The notes: a model not told the origin generated them from the sequence alone. A DNA stretch of 15,289 nucleotides from a bacterium (GCA_029560815.1 JAKQKF010000069.1:1-15289), one strand, 5' to 3'; shown: positions 7,297 through 14,611, counted from the stretch's first letter. Numbers and translations are program-made.

Positions 7297-9213
7297 TTAT
7301 TTGAGCAGCATGGCCTTGCGCGACGAGATCAACTGATCATTAACCCGCAGCTGGAAGAAATAGATGCCGCTGGCCAGATCGCCGGCGTCCCATTTCACCG
7401 AATAGGTGCCGGCCGCCTGCCTGCGTTCGACCAGATTGCCCACCTTTTTCCCCAGCACATTATAAACATCGATGCAGACCCGGGCATCCTTCTGGAGCCG
7501 GTAGGTCAGCGTGGTCGACGGGTTGAAGGGGTTGGGATAGTTCTGGGTCAGGGTGAACATTTCGGGCAGGCTTCCGCGCTCGAGCTCATAGTCATTGACG
7601 CCGGTGATGCTCTGTTTGAAGGTCAGCATGCCGAAGCACTTGGCGCGGCGCTGGATATCCCCGGCGATATAGTCGCTGGGATAACCGACGGCGGTGTCGC
7701 CGGGCTGGGGATGCCAGGCGTAGTAGGCGTAGGTGCCTTCGCCCCATTCCCACGGTACGGCCGTGGTATCGGGAGTCGCTGCCGCCCCGCCAATATTAAA
7801 GCCGATGCGGGTGCCGAGAGCGATCTGCGGGACGTAAATCTTCATCTCGACGCCCCAGGTAAGATCCTCATTGTTGACAAAGACCTGGCCGACAACCCAG
7901 CCGGTATCCACTGGCAGCACCTCCCACCAGGTTTGATTGGGATCATCCCACCAGCCGCCCCAGTTCGAGGTAATGCCCTTGTCATTGATCTTGTAGACGG
8001 TCGGGCCCTTGTCCGGGGCGTTCCAGGGGGCGCCGCTCCAGTCATCGGCATAGTTACCGCCCGCGGGATCGCCATACATCGGTCCATCGATGCCGACCAT
8101 GATCTGTTCACCGATCCAGTTGGCAGTATCCGGGCCGAAAAAGAATTCATAATCCTCGACCTTGGCGTAGACGTAGAGCCAGTCATTCGACCAGAGCAGT
8201 TTGGCGTTGGCCTCGACATCGGGGAAAGGAACGCCACCCCAGGCGCCGTCCCAGAAGCCGATCATGTTGACCGCTGCCGCGTTGGTCCATGCGGCCTCGT
8301 CACCCACGCCGTCGAAGACGATGGCGTCGGGAGCGACCCAGGGGACATCAATATTATCGGCGATGCCGTAGGGCTCCGGACCACCGACAAAGGTCAGGGT
8401 GCCAAAGCTCTGGGCGCGGCGCTGGATATCGCCGGCGATATAGTCGCTGGGATAGCCGACCGCAGTGTCAGCGGGCTGGGGATGCCAGGCATAGTAGGCA
8501 TAGGTGCCTTCGCCCCATTCCCATGGGACAGCTGTGGTGTCAGGAGTCGCCGCCGCCCCGCCGATATTGAAGCCGACCATGGAATTGGTGCGGATCTGCG
8601 GCAGCCAGATGCCCATCTCAACGCCCCAGGTCAGATCGTCGTTGTTGACAAAAACCTGGCCGGCAACCCAGCCGGAATCGATGGGCGCCAGTTCCCACCA
8701 GGTCTGGTTGGGATCGTCCCACCAGCCGCCCCAGTTGAGAGTAATGCCCTTGTCGTTGATCTTGTAGACGGTCGGGCCCTTGTCTGGGGCATTCCAGGGG
8801 GCGCCGCTCCAGTCATCAGCATAGTTGCCGCCCGGGGGATCGCCGGCGAGGATGCGGTCGACCCCGACCATGATCTGCTCGCCGATCCAGTTGGCGGTGT
8901 CCGGGCCGAAGAAGAAATCATAATCCTCGACCTTGGCATAGATATAGAGCCAGTCCTCGGACCAGAGCAGTTTGGCTTTGGCTTCGATGTCGGGGAAGGG
9001 CACGCCGCCCCAGGCGCCGTCCCAGAAGCCGATCATGTTGACTTCGACAGCGCTGTTCCAGGCGGACTCATTGCCATTGCCATCGAGCGTCAGGGTTCCG
9101 GGAGCCACATAGGGAACATCGATGTTGTCGCCCACCCCGTAGGGCGCCTGCGCACGCACGACAGCCAGGCCGGTGACCAGAAACAGACAGAGCAGGAGTG
9201 TCAATTTTTTCAT
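7297..9213 (-). CDS. Secreted protein with two tandem CBM9-like domains and a T9SS sorting tail
   Basis: 638 residues. The start at 9213 has GGGAGG 6 nt upstream. The signal peptide is residues 1-22 (MKKLTLLLCLFLVTG, ending near RAQA). Two tandem domains follow, residues 24-280 and 281-537, each opening PYGxxDNIDVP and containing the carbohydrate-family-9 pattern (LDGNGNESAW, then NMIGFWDGAWGG, AKLLWSEDWLYIYAKVEDY). Both are very Trp-rich (NWGGWWDDPNQTWWE, AVPWEWGEG), as expected of a glycan-binding face. The C-terminal ~85 residues are a textbook type IX sorting tail (FTLTQNYPNPFNPSTTLTYR, VYNVLGKKV, SGIYFFQLRV, KAMLLK). The protein should be secreted through T9SS and kept at the surface. 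It has no recognisable catalytic domain, so binding rather than cleavage is inferred. It follows the ABC permease genes after a 176-nt gap, which fits capture of the sugar that the importer takes up. The exact ligand is unknown. Confidence 0.9.
   Translation of the reverse strand: MKKLTLLLCLFLVTGLAVVRAQAPYGVGDNIDVPYVAPGTLTLDGNGNESAWNSAVEVNMIGFWDGAWGGVPFPDIEAKAKLLWSEDWLYIYAKVEDYDFFFGPDTANWIGEQIMVGVDRILAGDPPGGNYADDWSGAPWNAPDKGPTVYKINDKGITLNWGGWWDDPNQTWWELAPIDSGWVAGQVFVNNDDLTWGVEMGIWLPQIRTNSMVGFNIGGAAATPDTTAVPWEWGEGTYAYYAWHPQPADTAVGYPSDYIAGDIQRRAQSFGTLTFVGGPEPYGIADNIDVPWVAPDAIVFDGVGDEAAWTNAAAVNMIGFWDGAWGGVPFPDVEANAKLLWSNDWLYVYAKVEDYEFFFGPDTANWIGEQIMVGIDGPMYGDPAGGNYADDWSGAPWNAPDKGPTVYKINDKGITSNWGGWWDDPNQTWWEVLPVDTGWVVGQVFVNNEDLTWGVEMKIYVPQIALGTRIGFNIGGAAATPDTTAVPWEWGEGTYAYYAWHPQPGDTAVGYPSDYIAGDIQRRAKCFGMLTFKQSITGVNDYELERGSLPEMFTLTQNYPNPFNPSTTLTYRLQKDARVCIDVYNVLGKKVGNLVERRQAAGTYSVKWDAGDLASGIYFFQLRVNDQLISSRKAMLLK
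7603..8373 (-). repeat. 771-bp in-frame direct repeat, copy 2 (CBM9-like domain 2)
   Basis: This copy encodes residues 281-537. It abuts copy 1 directly, so the duplication is head to tail without a linker. After its last residues (GMLTFKQS) the sequence changes to the linker ITGVNDYELERGSLPEM and the sorting tail. Confidence 0.9.
8374..9144 (-). repeat. 771-bp in-frame direct repeat, copy 1 (CBM9-like domain 1)
   Basis: This copy encodes residues 24-280 of the secreted protein. It lines up with copy 2 at a constant offset of 771 bp (257 codons), checked at the PYG codons (9142-9144 against 8371-8373) and at the ctggatatc motif (8422 against 7651). No insertion or deletion is apparent between these points. 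By eye the two protein copies are about four-fifths identical. Long identical blocks lie in the centre and C-terminal half, and the first ~45 residues are the most diverged. Confidence 0.9.
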
Positions 9214-9255
9214 TGCTAACCTCCCAACAGTTTGAGCTTCAGTGTAGCCGGTTAA

Positions 9256-9294
9256 TTACGGATGAGAAAGCATGACAGTGCCCTCTTCCTTCAT
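9256..9294 (-). CDS. Possible 12-codon leader ORF behind a full-length Shine-Dalgarno
   Basis: The minus strand at 9303-9293 reads AAGGAGGTGAT, the complete complement of the 16S rRNA 3' tail. It runs straight into ATG (9294) and a 12-codon frame, MKEEGTVMLSHP, ending in TAA. The spacing from GGAGG to this ATG is only about 2 nt, shorter than ideal. A second in-frame ATG 21 nt further on is too far away. It ends 42 nt before the CBM9 gene start. It may be a leader peptide, a ribosome-loading site or chance; the sequence alone gives no evidence of translation. Confidence 0.2.
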   Translation of the reverse strand: MKEEGTVMLSHP

Positions 9295-9389
9295 CACCTC
9301 CTTAACATCACTTGGTTCGCTGCTGCTCCCCAATTTTCAATGGTCTACAGAGTCCGGCGCTTGTGGCATCACCCGGTGTGTCTTGTCCC

Positions 9390-10241
9390 TCACTCCTTCA
9401 GTCCCGACAGGGTGATGCCCTTGATAAAATATTTCTGGGCGAAAAAGAAGACGACCAGAATGGGCAAAGTAGCAGTCACCGAACCCGCCATCATCAGATC
9501 CCATTCTGTAAGATAACGGTCACGAAAAATGGCCAGCCCCAACTGCACGGTGCGCATCTCTTCGGAGCTGAGCACGATCAGGGCCCACATGAAATCGTTG
9601 AATACCCCCATGAAGGTAAAAATTGCCAGGGTCGCCAGGGCCGGCCGGGAGAGCGGAAGGATGATGTGCCAGAGAGCCCGCCATTTGCTGCAGCCGTCGA
9701 TGTAGGCAGCCTCCTCGAGCTCGCGGGGGATGGTCATGAAAAACTGCCGCAGGAGAAAGGTACCAAAGGCTGAGGCCAGACCGGGGACGATGAGCGCCTT
9801 GTAGCTGTCGATCCAGCCGATCCAGTGCAGCACCATAAAGGTGGGGATCATGGTCACCTGGCCGGGGATCATCATGGTGCCGAGGAAAAGCAAAAAGAGG
9901 GCATCGCGGCCGCGAAACCTCAGCCGGGCAAATGCGAAGGCGGCCATCGAGCAGGTGATGAGCTGGCCGATGGTGACAGCGACCGCCACAACCAGGCTGT
10001 TGAGATAGTAGCGCCCGAAGGGGGCGGCCTGAAAGGCCCGGGCGTAATTCTCGAAATGGAAGGTTTTCGGCAGCCACCTGGGCGGATAGACAAAGATCTC
10101 GTTGAGGTCCTTAAGTGAGGTCAGCACCATCCAGATAAAAGGCGCCAGGGTCGCCAGGGCCGCCCCGTAGATGAAGAGGTAGAAAAGGGTACGCTTGTTG
10201 ATGTGAAGGATGGTTCTGGCTGTCGGTTTCATGGGCGGCAT
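9390..10241 (-). CDS. Carbohydrate ABC transporter permease, MalG/UgpE type
   Basis: 283 residues; the second inner-membrane subunit of a family-1 sugar importer. About six membrane helices are visible, the first near residues 18-42. The EAA loop that docks the ATPase is clear at about 175-200 (ELEEAAYIDGCSKWRALWHI, then ILPLSRPAL). The C-terminus GSVTATLPILVVFFFAQKYF, then IKGITLSGLKE, is typical of MalG-like subunits. The ATG overlaps the stop of the preceding permease (TGATG), which implies translational coupling. The protein should pair one-to-one with that permease, take substrate from the lipoprotein upstream, and be driven by an ATPase that is not encoded here. The specific sugar cannot be assigned from the permease sequence. 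Confidence 0.95.
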   Translation of the reverse strand: MPPMKPTARTILHINKRTLFYLFIYGAALATLAPFIWMVLTSLKDLNEIFVYPPRWLPKTFHFENYARAFQAAPFGRYYLNSLVVAVAVTIGQLITCSMAAFAFARLRFRGRDALFLLFLGTMMIPGQVTMIPTFMVLHWIGWIDSYKALIVPGLASAFGTFLLRQFFMTIPRELEEAAYIDGCSKWRALWHIILPLSRPALATLAIFTFMGVFNDFMWALIVLSSEEMRTVQLGLAIFRDRYLTEWDLMMAGSVTATLPILVVFFFAQKYFIKGITLSGLKE

Positions 10242-11143
10242 CAGACTCGTGATTTCATGAATTTGATCTGCAGCAGGGTCAGGATGATCAATGTAATGAA
10301 GAGGAAATAGGCGATCGCCGAGGCGTAGCCCATTTCAAAGAATTTGAAAGCGTGCTCGTAGAGATAAAAGACCAGCACCTTGGTCGAACCCAGCGGCCCT
10401 CCCGAGGTGAGCACATAGACGACATCGAAGGCCTGGAAAGAGCTGATGAGGGACATCACCATGATGAAAAAGGTGGTCGGACTCAGCAGGGGCACAGTGA
10501 TGCGCCAGAATTTGGTCCACGCCCCCGCCCCGTCGATCTCGGCGGCCTCGTAGTAGGTATCGGGGATGCCTTGCAGCCCGGCCGAAAAAAGCACCATATT
10601 AGTCCCCATCGTCTTCCATACCGCCATCAGGATGAGGGCGAACATCGCCGAATGGGATTCGTTCAGCCAGTTGGGTCCCCTGATCCCGGCGAAGGAGAGC
10701 ATATAGTTGACCAGGCCGAAATTGGGATCATACATCCAGCGCCAGATTACGGCGGCGGCCACCGGTGAGATGATGACCGGGGCGAAAAAGGCGGTGCGGA
10801 GAAATTTCTTGCCGAAGACCTTCTGGTTGAGCATAAAGGCAACCAGCAGGGAGATGGCCATATTGAGCGGCACTGTGCCCAGGGTGTAGACCAGGGTGTT
10901 CTTCACCACCGTCCAGAACTCCGGATCGCGCAGCATGCGAGAATAATTGGCGAGGCCGACAAAGGAGGTCTGCGAACTGAACATATTCCACTGATGAAAG
11001 CTGAGATAAAAGGAGAAAAAAACCGGAAAAATGACAAAGGTTGTGAAAATGACCAGCGTCGGCGACAGGAAGAGCAGGGCATGAAGTCCATCCCTGCCCT
11101 GCAGGCGGTTGCTGGCGGTTTTTGTTCTCCGGGTCACGGTCAT
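10241..11143 (-). CDS. Carbohydrate ABC transporter permease, MalF/UgpA type
   Basis: 300 residues with about six membrane helices (near 22-50, 79-105, 117-137, 166-190, 224-246 and 272-294). The EAA signature lies at 197-222 (YYEAAEIDGAGAWTKFWRIT, then VPLLSP), and the family pattern SPTLVIFTTFVIFPVFFSFY follows a basic N-terminus. It lacks the large periplasmic P2 loop of Escherichia coli MalF, so it matches the shorter UgpA/LacF-like members. The start lies 12 nt after the solute-binding-protein stop. The ATG has only a weak purine run (AGAGAG) upstream, and expression probably relies on coupling. It forms the heterodimeric channel with the next gene. Confidence 0.95.
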   Translation of the reverse strand: MTVTRRTKTASNRLQGRDGLHALLFLSPTLVIFTTFVIFPVFFSFYLSFHQWNMFSSQTSFVGLANYSRMLRDPEFWTVVKNTLVYTLGTVPLNMAISLLVAFMLNQKVFGKKFLRTAFFAPVIISPVAAAVIWRWMYDPNFGLVNYMLSFAGIRGPNWLNESHSAMFALILMAVWKTMGTNMVLFSAGLQGIPDTYYEAAEIDGAGAWTKFWRITVPLLSPTTFFIMVMSLISSFQAFDVVYVLTSGGPLGSTKVLVFYLYEHAFKFFEMGYASAIAYFLFITLIILTLLQIKFMKSRV

Positions 11144-11155
11144 CAGTGGGGCTCT

Positions 11156-12472
11156 CTATTTGGCCGCGCTCTGGAGCAGGGCATTCGATTTTTGCGCCGA
11201 CTCGTTCAATGCGGCGGCGGGGTCCTGATCGCCGACCGTAGCCTTTTCGAGGGCCTCAGCGACGTGACGGGTGATCTCCAGGCCGTGAAAATCTATCGGC
11301 CGCGAAGCCAGGCTGTATTCGAGCTCATCGACGAAGACCTTGAAAGCGGGGTGGGCCGCCAGATAGCTCTGGAACTCGGGCACCTGCAGCACCGAATGGT
11401 TGATCGGCAGATAGCTCGATTTGATCGCCCAGAAGGCCTGATTCTCGGGCTGAATGATCCATTTGATGAATTTCCAGGCCTCGGCGGGATGTTTGCTCTG
11501 TTTGAAGATGGTCAGATATTCGCCGCCGATGATGGTCGCCTTTTTGGCCGGCCCTTGCGGCAGGGGAGCAAAACCCCAGTCGAAATGCTTCAACAGGGTG
11601 GCATAACGCGGCAGGTTCCAGGGGCCATCCAGAGCCATGGCCTGACGCTGGGAAGCGAAGGCGACGTCGTAATCGGTGGTGTAGGAACTCAGCTTCAGAT
11701 CACGGTAGATCTCCTGCCAGAGCCGGAGGGCGGCGACGCCTGCCTCACTGTTGTAGAGGACGCTGGTCTGCTCCTCATTGATGAGCTCTCCCCCCGCCTG
11801 CCAGAGGAAGGGCAGCCACTGCCAGACCATCCAGCCGCCGAGGGGGCCGGTGGCGGGAAAAACCGGCAGTGAAAAGCCAACCTGTTCGAAGATGCCGTCG
11901 CCGTCGGCGTCCACGGTGAGCTTTTTCGCATACTCATGCAGCTCGTGCCAGTCCTGAGGAGGCCGGTCGGGATCGAGCCCCACCTTGCGGAAGAGGTCGC
12001 GATTGTAGAGCAGGGCGAGATTGGTCGCCTCCATCGGCATGCTGTAGAGGGTGCCGCGCCAGGAGGCGTACTGGATGAGGGCGGGATAGATGTCGGCCAA
12101 CTCCGCCTCGGAGAGACCGTCGGGCCCAGCGATGAAATCATCCATTTTGTAGATGGCGTCAGCCTCGACCAGATCCTGCAGATAATCGGAATGGACCCAG
12201 GAGATATCGGGCGCGGTTTTGCTCTGCACCGAGGTGATCAGCTTCTGGATCAGGGCATCGCCGGTGGGGATGTACTGCGCCCTGATCTGGATGGCCGGAT
12301 TTTCCTTTTCGAATTTGGCGATCAGCTCATTGAGCGCGGGTACAGTGGAGGAGACGAAGCTGTGCCAGAAGGTGACGACCGTCCGGCCATCACCGGCCGC
12401 CTCTTCTTTTTTCCCGCAGGAGGTCTGCAGGAGCAGCCCCAACAGGAGGGCGCAAAGGACAAGTTTTTTCAA
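11156..12472 (-). CDS. Extracellular sugar-binding lipoprotein of an ABC importer (family 1)
   Basis: 438 residues if it starts at the TTG at 12472, which I prefer. AAAGGA sits 7 nt upstream, and the product begins with a compact lipoprotein signal (MKKLVLCALLLGLLLQTSC, acylated Cys near 19). An in-frame ATG at 12502 overlaps the previous stop (ATGA) but has no Shine-Dalgarno and would add MMPPSRKDAT. The mature protein shows family-1 solute-binding features: VVTFWHSFVSSTVPALNELI near 33, FEKENPAIQI, APDISWVHSDYLQDLVEADA, a YSMPMEATNLALLYNRDLF segment, and GPWNLPRYATLL. An Asp-rich VDADGDGIFEQVGF loop resembles a calcium-binding turn. It binds a mono- or oligosaccharide in the periplasm and delivers it to the two permeases encoded immediately downstream. 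The ligand cannot be predicted reliably. Confidence 0.93.
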   Translation of the reverse strand: MKKLVLCALLLGLLLQTSCGKKEEAAGDGRTVVTFWHSFVSSTVPALNELIAKFEKENPAIQIRAQYIPTGDALIQKLITSVQSKTAPDISWVHSDYLQDLVEADAIYKMDDFIAGPDGLSEAELADIYPALIQYASWRGTLYSMPMEATNLALLYNRDLFRKVGLDPDRPPQDWHELHEYAKKLTVDADGDGIFEQVGFSLPVFPATGPLGGWMVWQWLPFLWQAGGELINEEQTSVLYNSEAGVAALRLWQEIYRDLKLSSYTTDYDVAFASQRQAMALDGPWNLPRYATLLKHFDWGFAPLPQGPAKKATIIGGEYLTIFKQSKHPAEAWKFIKWIIQPENQAFWAIKSSYLPINHSVLQVPEFQSYLAAHPAFKVFVDELEYSLASRPIDFHGLEITRHVAEALEKATVGDQDPAAALNESAQKSNALLQSAAK

Positions 12473-12498
12473 GGTCGCATCCTTTCGTGAAGGGGGCA

Positions 12499-13359
12499 TC
12501 ATTCAAAGGGATAGAGGCGCAGCCAGGCGTAGCCGGCGGCCGTGGGGGCAAAGTTGTTGACTTTCCATTTGCTGTTGGTCATCCAAAGGATCTGGACCTT
12601 GTTTTTGATGAAGCCGCTCTCCGGCCAGGCGACAGCCTCTTCGGTGCCCGGGGGTGCGATGCCGATCCTGACCGGGGGATGGATGTTGTCGGGCAGGGAA
12701 TCGGGGGTGACGATGTGCCAGAGGAGATCGGTGAAACCACCCAGCGAGCTGGTCCGGATGGCGATCTGCCGGAAAGCGACCTCTGCCGGAGTCCAGGTGA
12801 TGGTATAGCTATCCTCGAGCATGGTTTCATTGCGGGTGATGACGATATCGACGAGTTCCTTGCCCTGGCTGTTCCTTTCGCCGCCGACTTTGCCCCTTAC
12901 CAGGATGTTCATCACGAAGGAGGTGTCGATGAAGGTGAAGGGGTTGCTGGCGGTATCGGGGCGGCCGTCTGTGAGGGCGCTTTTATCGGCAAGCCAGAAG
13001 GTATACTGCGTGGAGTCGGTCAGATAGGCGGCGGGGTTTCCGCCGGCCCTGCTGATGGCGGCGAGATCGGGATTTGAGCCGAAGGTGATATATGAGCCGA
13101 TCTGGTTATCGGGGCTGGTGCGCAGCCAGATCAGGGTAGAGTCGAAGGCGGCGCGGCTGCCCCTGTTGACACCGACGGCGGCGACGCGGCCGCCGATCCA
13201 CTGGATATCGGGAGTAGTGCTTTTCGTGACGTGCAGCCACTGCAGGGGTCGGCTGCCCGTGTAGGGTGCGAGGAGGTCATCGTTATCGTCGCCGCAGTGG
13301 ATGAAAGCGGCGGCGATGATAGCCAGGGACAGGGTGGTAAGGCGGTTGATTTTTCGCAT
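12499..13359 (-). CDS. Probable lipoprotein of unknown function, first gene of the LacI-controlled operon
   Basis: 286 residues from the ATG at 13359, chosen for GAGG 9 nt upstream and a signal peptide beginning right there (MRKINRLTTLSLAIIAAAF, Cys near residue 22 followed by Gly-Asp-Asp-Asn-Asp-Asp). The Cys context (FIHC-G) is a poor lipobox, but the acidic stretch after it is usual for surface or periplasmic lipoproteins in this lineage. The rest looks beta-rich without a motif I can name; patches such as PLQWLHVTKS, TPDIQWIGGRVAAVGVNR and YTITWTPAEVAFRQIAI suggest an Ig-like sandwich. An ATG start 14 codons earlier would place the operator inside the gene, which is less likely. It overlaps the alternative start of the solute-binding protein. 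Being first after the operator, it is probably involved in substrate handling, but no function is claimed. Confidence 0.75.
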   Translation of the reverse strand: MRKINRLTTLSLAIIAAAFIHCGDDNDDLLAPYTGSRPLQWLHVTKSTTPDIQWIGGRVAAVGVNRGSRAAFDSTLIWLRTSPDNQIGSYITFGSNPDLAAISRAGGNPAAYLTDSTQYTFWLADKSALTDGRPDTASNPFTFIDTSFVMNILVRGKVGGERNSQGKELVDIVITRNETMLEDSYTITWTPAEVAFRQIAIRTSSLGGFTDLLWHIVTPDSLPDNIHPPVRIGIAPPGTEEAVAWPESGFIKNKVQILWMTNSKWKVNNFAPTAAGYAWLRLYPFE

Positions 13360-13382
13360 AGGAGAAATCCTCAAGCCTGGGT

Positions 13383-13400
13383 TGTGAAAACGTTTGCGCA
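13383..13400 (-). promoter_or_regulatory. LacI-family operator upstream of the transport operon
   Basis: TGTGAAAACGTTTGCGCA is an imperfect palindrome centred on CG at 13391/13392, with 7 of 9 half-site positions matching. It shares the core AAACGTTTGYGCAA with the site in front of the regulator gene. It lies 24-41 nt upstream of the lipoprotein ATG. A TATTTT on the minus strand (13405-13400) abuts it as a possible -10, but I see no convincing -35. Repressor bound here would block the start of the transport operon. Confidence 0.75.
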
Positions 13401-13480
13401 AAATAGTCCCATTTCATACACTTCATCATTTCATGGTGCTGAGCGGTCACAGGTAGAACATGACAGCGCTTGGAACTGGT

Positions 13481-14509
13481 TCAGTTGTGGACTGGTGGAT
13501 AGTGCGCGACGGATTTGCGGATGATGAGTTGAGGTTCCAGTACAATGCGCTTTTTCTCTTTATGGCCCTGGCTCTTGAGGTCTTCGATGAGAAGTTTGAC
13601 AGCGATCTCCCCCATCAGTTCCTTGGGTTGGCTGACGGCGGTAAGAGGGGCGTTAAGAAAGGGGGCGAAATCGGTATCGTCGAAGGAGACCAGGGAGATC
13701 TCATCGGGAATCCTGCAGCCCTCTTCATTGATCGCCTGGAGTGCGCCCAGGGTGATAAGGTCGCTGGTGGTGAAGAGGGCGGTCGGCGGGTGTTCGAGTT
13801 TGAGCAGGATCTTGGTTTCGATATAGCCGTTCTGTTTTCTAAAGTCATTGCCAACGATGAGGTTCTCATCGAGGGGAATGCTGTATTTTTGCAGGGCATC
13901 CCGATAGCCCTGCAGACGAGCCCGGTTGGTGTGGGTGTCCGCCAGCCCCTGAATGATGGCGATGCGGGAATGGCCAAAACCGAGCAGATGTTCAACCGCC
14001 TCGAAGGCACCTTTGTAATTATTTACAATTACTGAATTTGTCTGCAGGTCATCGAAACAGCGGTCGAGGAGCACCAGCGGGATTTCATCCTCCAGCAGGG
14101 TCTGCAGGTGAGAATAGCGTACACCGACGGGCATGATAATAAAGCCGTCGACGCCCTTGCTCCTCAACAGCTCGATCTGGTCGATCTCGGTCTGCAGATT
14201 CTCATCGGTGTTGCAGACGATCAGGCTGTAGCCGGAACTGTAGGCAAAGGTCTGGATGACCCGGGTGACATGGGCGAAAAAGGGGTTCGAGATGTCGGGG
14301 ACGACCAGACCGATGGTCTGGGTCTTTTTAAGGCGCAGGCCTCGCGCGAGATGGTTGGGGCGGTAGTTCAATTCCTTGGCGGCCTGCAGGATGACCCGCT
14401 CCTTCTCCTTGCTGATGCGGTATTTTTTGGCCTGCTTGTTGAGCACTCGCGAGACCGTGGATACCGAACAGTGGGTTTTGGTGGCGATGTCGGTGATGGT
14501 GGTGGACAT
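13481..14509 (-). CDS. LacI-family transcriptional regulator
   Basis: 342 residues from the first ATG (14509). Earlier in-frame starts are non-ATG and would lie over the operator. The helix-turn-helix is at 3-25 (ITDIATKTHCSVSTVSRVLN), followed by the hinge helix with its minor-groove Leu (NYRPNHLARGLRLKKTQTIG), which is typical of regulators that bind CG-centred palindromes. The effector domain shows the periplasmic-binding-protein fold: VPDISNPFFAHV, IPLVLLDRCFDD, RLQGYRDALQKY, FTTSDLITLGALQAI and SFDDTDFAPFLNAPLTAVSQ. It should repress the downstream carbohydrate operon and its own gene until a sugar or sugar phosphate releases it. Two matching operators, one at its own promoter and one before the next gene, support this. 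No terminator is evident after the stop, so read-through into the transport operon is possible. Upstream purines are weak, so translation may be modest. Confidence 0.95.
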   Translation of the reverse strand: MSTTITDIATKTHCSVSTVSRVLNKQAKKYRISKEKERVILQAAKELNYRPNHLARGLRLKKTQTIGLVVPDISNPFFAHVTRVIQTFAYSSGYSLIVCNTDENLQTEIDQIELLRSKGVDGFIIMPVGVRYSHLQTLLEDEIPLVLLDRCFDDLQTNSVIVNNYKGAFEAVEHLLGFGHSRIAIIQGLADTHTNRARLQGYRDALQKYSIPLDENLIVGNDFRKQNGYIETKILLKLEHPPTALFTTSDLITLGALQAINEEGCRIPDEISLVSFDDTDFAPFLNAPLTAVSQPKELMGEIAVKLLIEDLKSQGHKEKKRIVLEPQLIIRKSVAHYPPVHN

Positions 14510-14559
14510 GAGAGCGCCGTCCCGTGCTGGGGGTGGAGGAACTCGCCGCAAAGGATAGA

Positions 14560-14571
14560 ACAAACGTTTGT
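14560..14571 (-). promoter_or_regulatory. LacI-family operator at the regulator's own promoter
   Basis: ACAAACGTTTGT is a perfect 12-bp palindrome centred on CG (14565/14566). On the plus strand it extends to AAACGTTTGTGCAA, matching the second site. It begins about 8 nt downstream of the predicted -10, so it covers the transcription start and first transcribed bases. This is the classic position for autorepression. Confidence 0.82.
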
Positions 14572-14578
14572 GCAATTA

Positions 14579-14607
14579 AGTATAGCAAACTCGCCGGGCA
14601 TTGTCAA
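14579..14607 (-). promoter_or_regulatory. Sigma-70-type promoter of the LacI-family regulator
   Basis: On the minus strand, TTGACA (14607-14602) and TATACT (14584-14579) are separated by exactly 17 nt. This is a perfect -35 and a 5/6 -10. The predicted start is near 14572, just beside the operator palindrome and about 63 nt before the ATG. Confidence 0.85.
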
Positions 14608-14611
14608 GCAC

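Noticed and set aside
7192..9219. A 675-codon open frame on the plus strand, opposite the CBM9-protein gene
   Set aside because: It is the antisense shadow of a GC-rich gene. Its translation is a low-complexity Gly/Ala/Val/Asp mix with no signal or motif, and it even repeats with the 771-bp domain duplication. The minus strand has the signal peptide, ribosome site and recognisable domains.
9214..9389. A promoter for the CBM9-protein gene in the 176-nt gap
   Set aside because: I found only poor -35/-10 combinations and no third copy of the LacI operator, so I could not support a promoter here.
12502..13401. Start of the lipoprotein-like gene at 13401
   Set aside because: That start would put the operator's outer half and the -10 region next to or inside the gene and has no ribosome site. 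The ATG at 13359 has GAGG upstream and begins the signal peptide.
13474..13486. Terminator at the end of the LacI-family gene (AACTG/CAGTT inverted repeat)
   Set aside because: The stem is only 5 bp, A/T-containing, overlaps the stop codon and lacks a T-tract.
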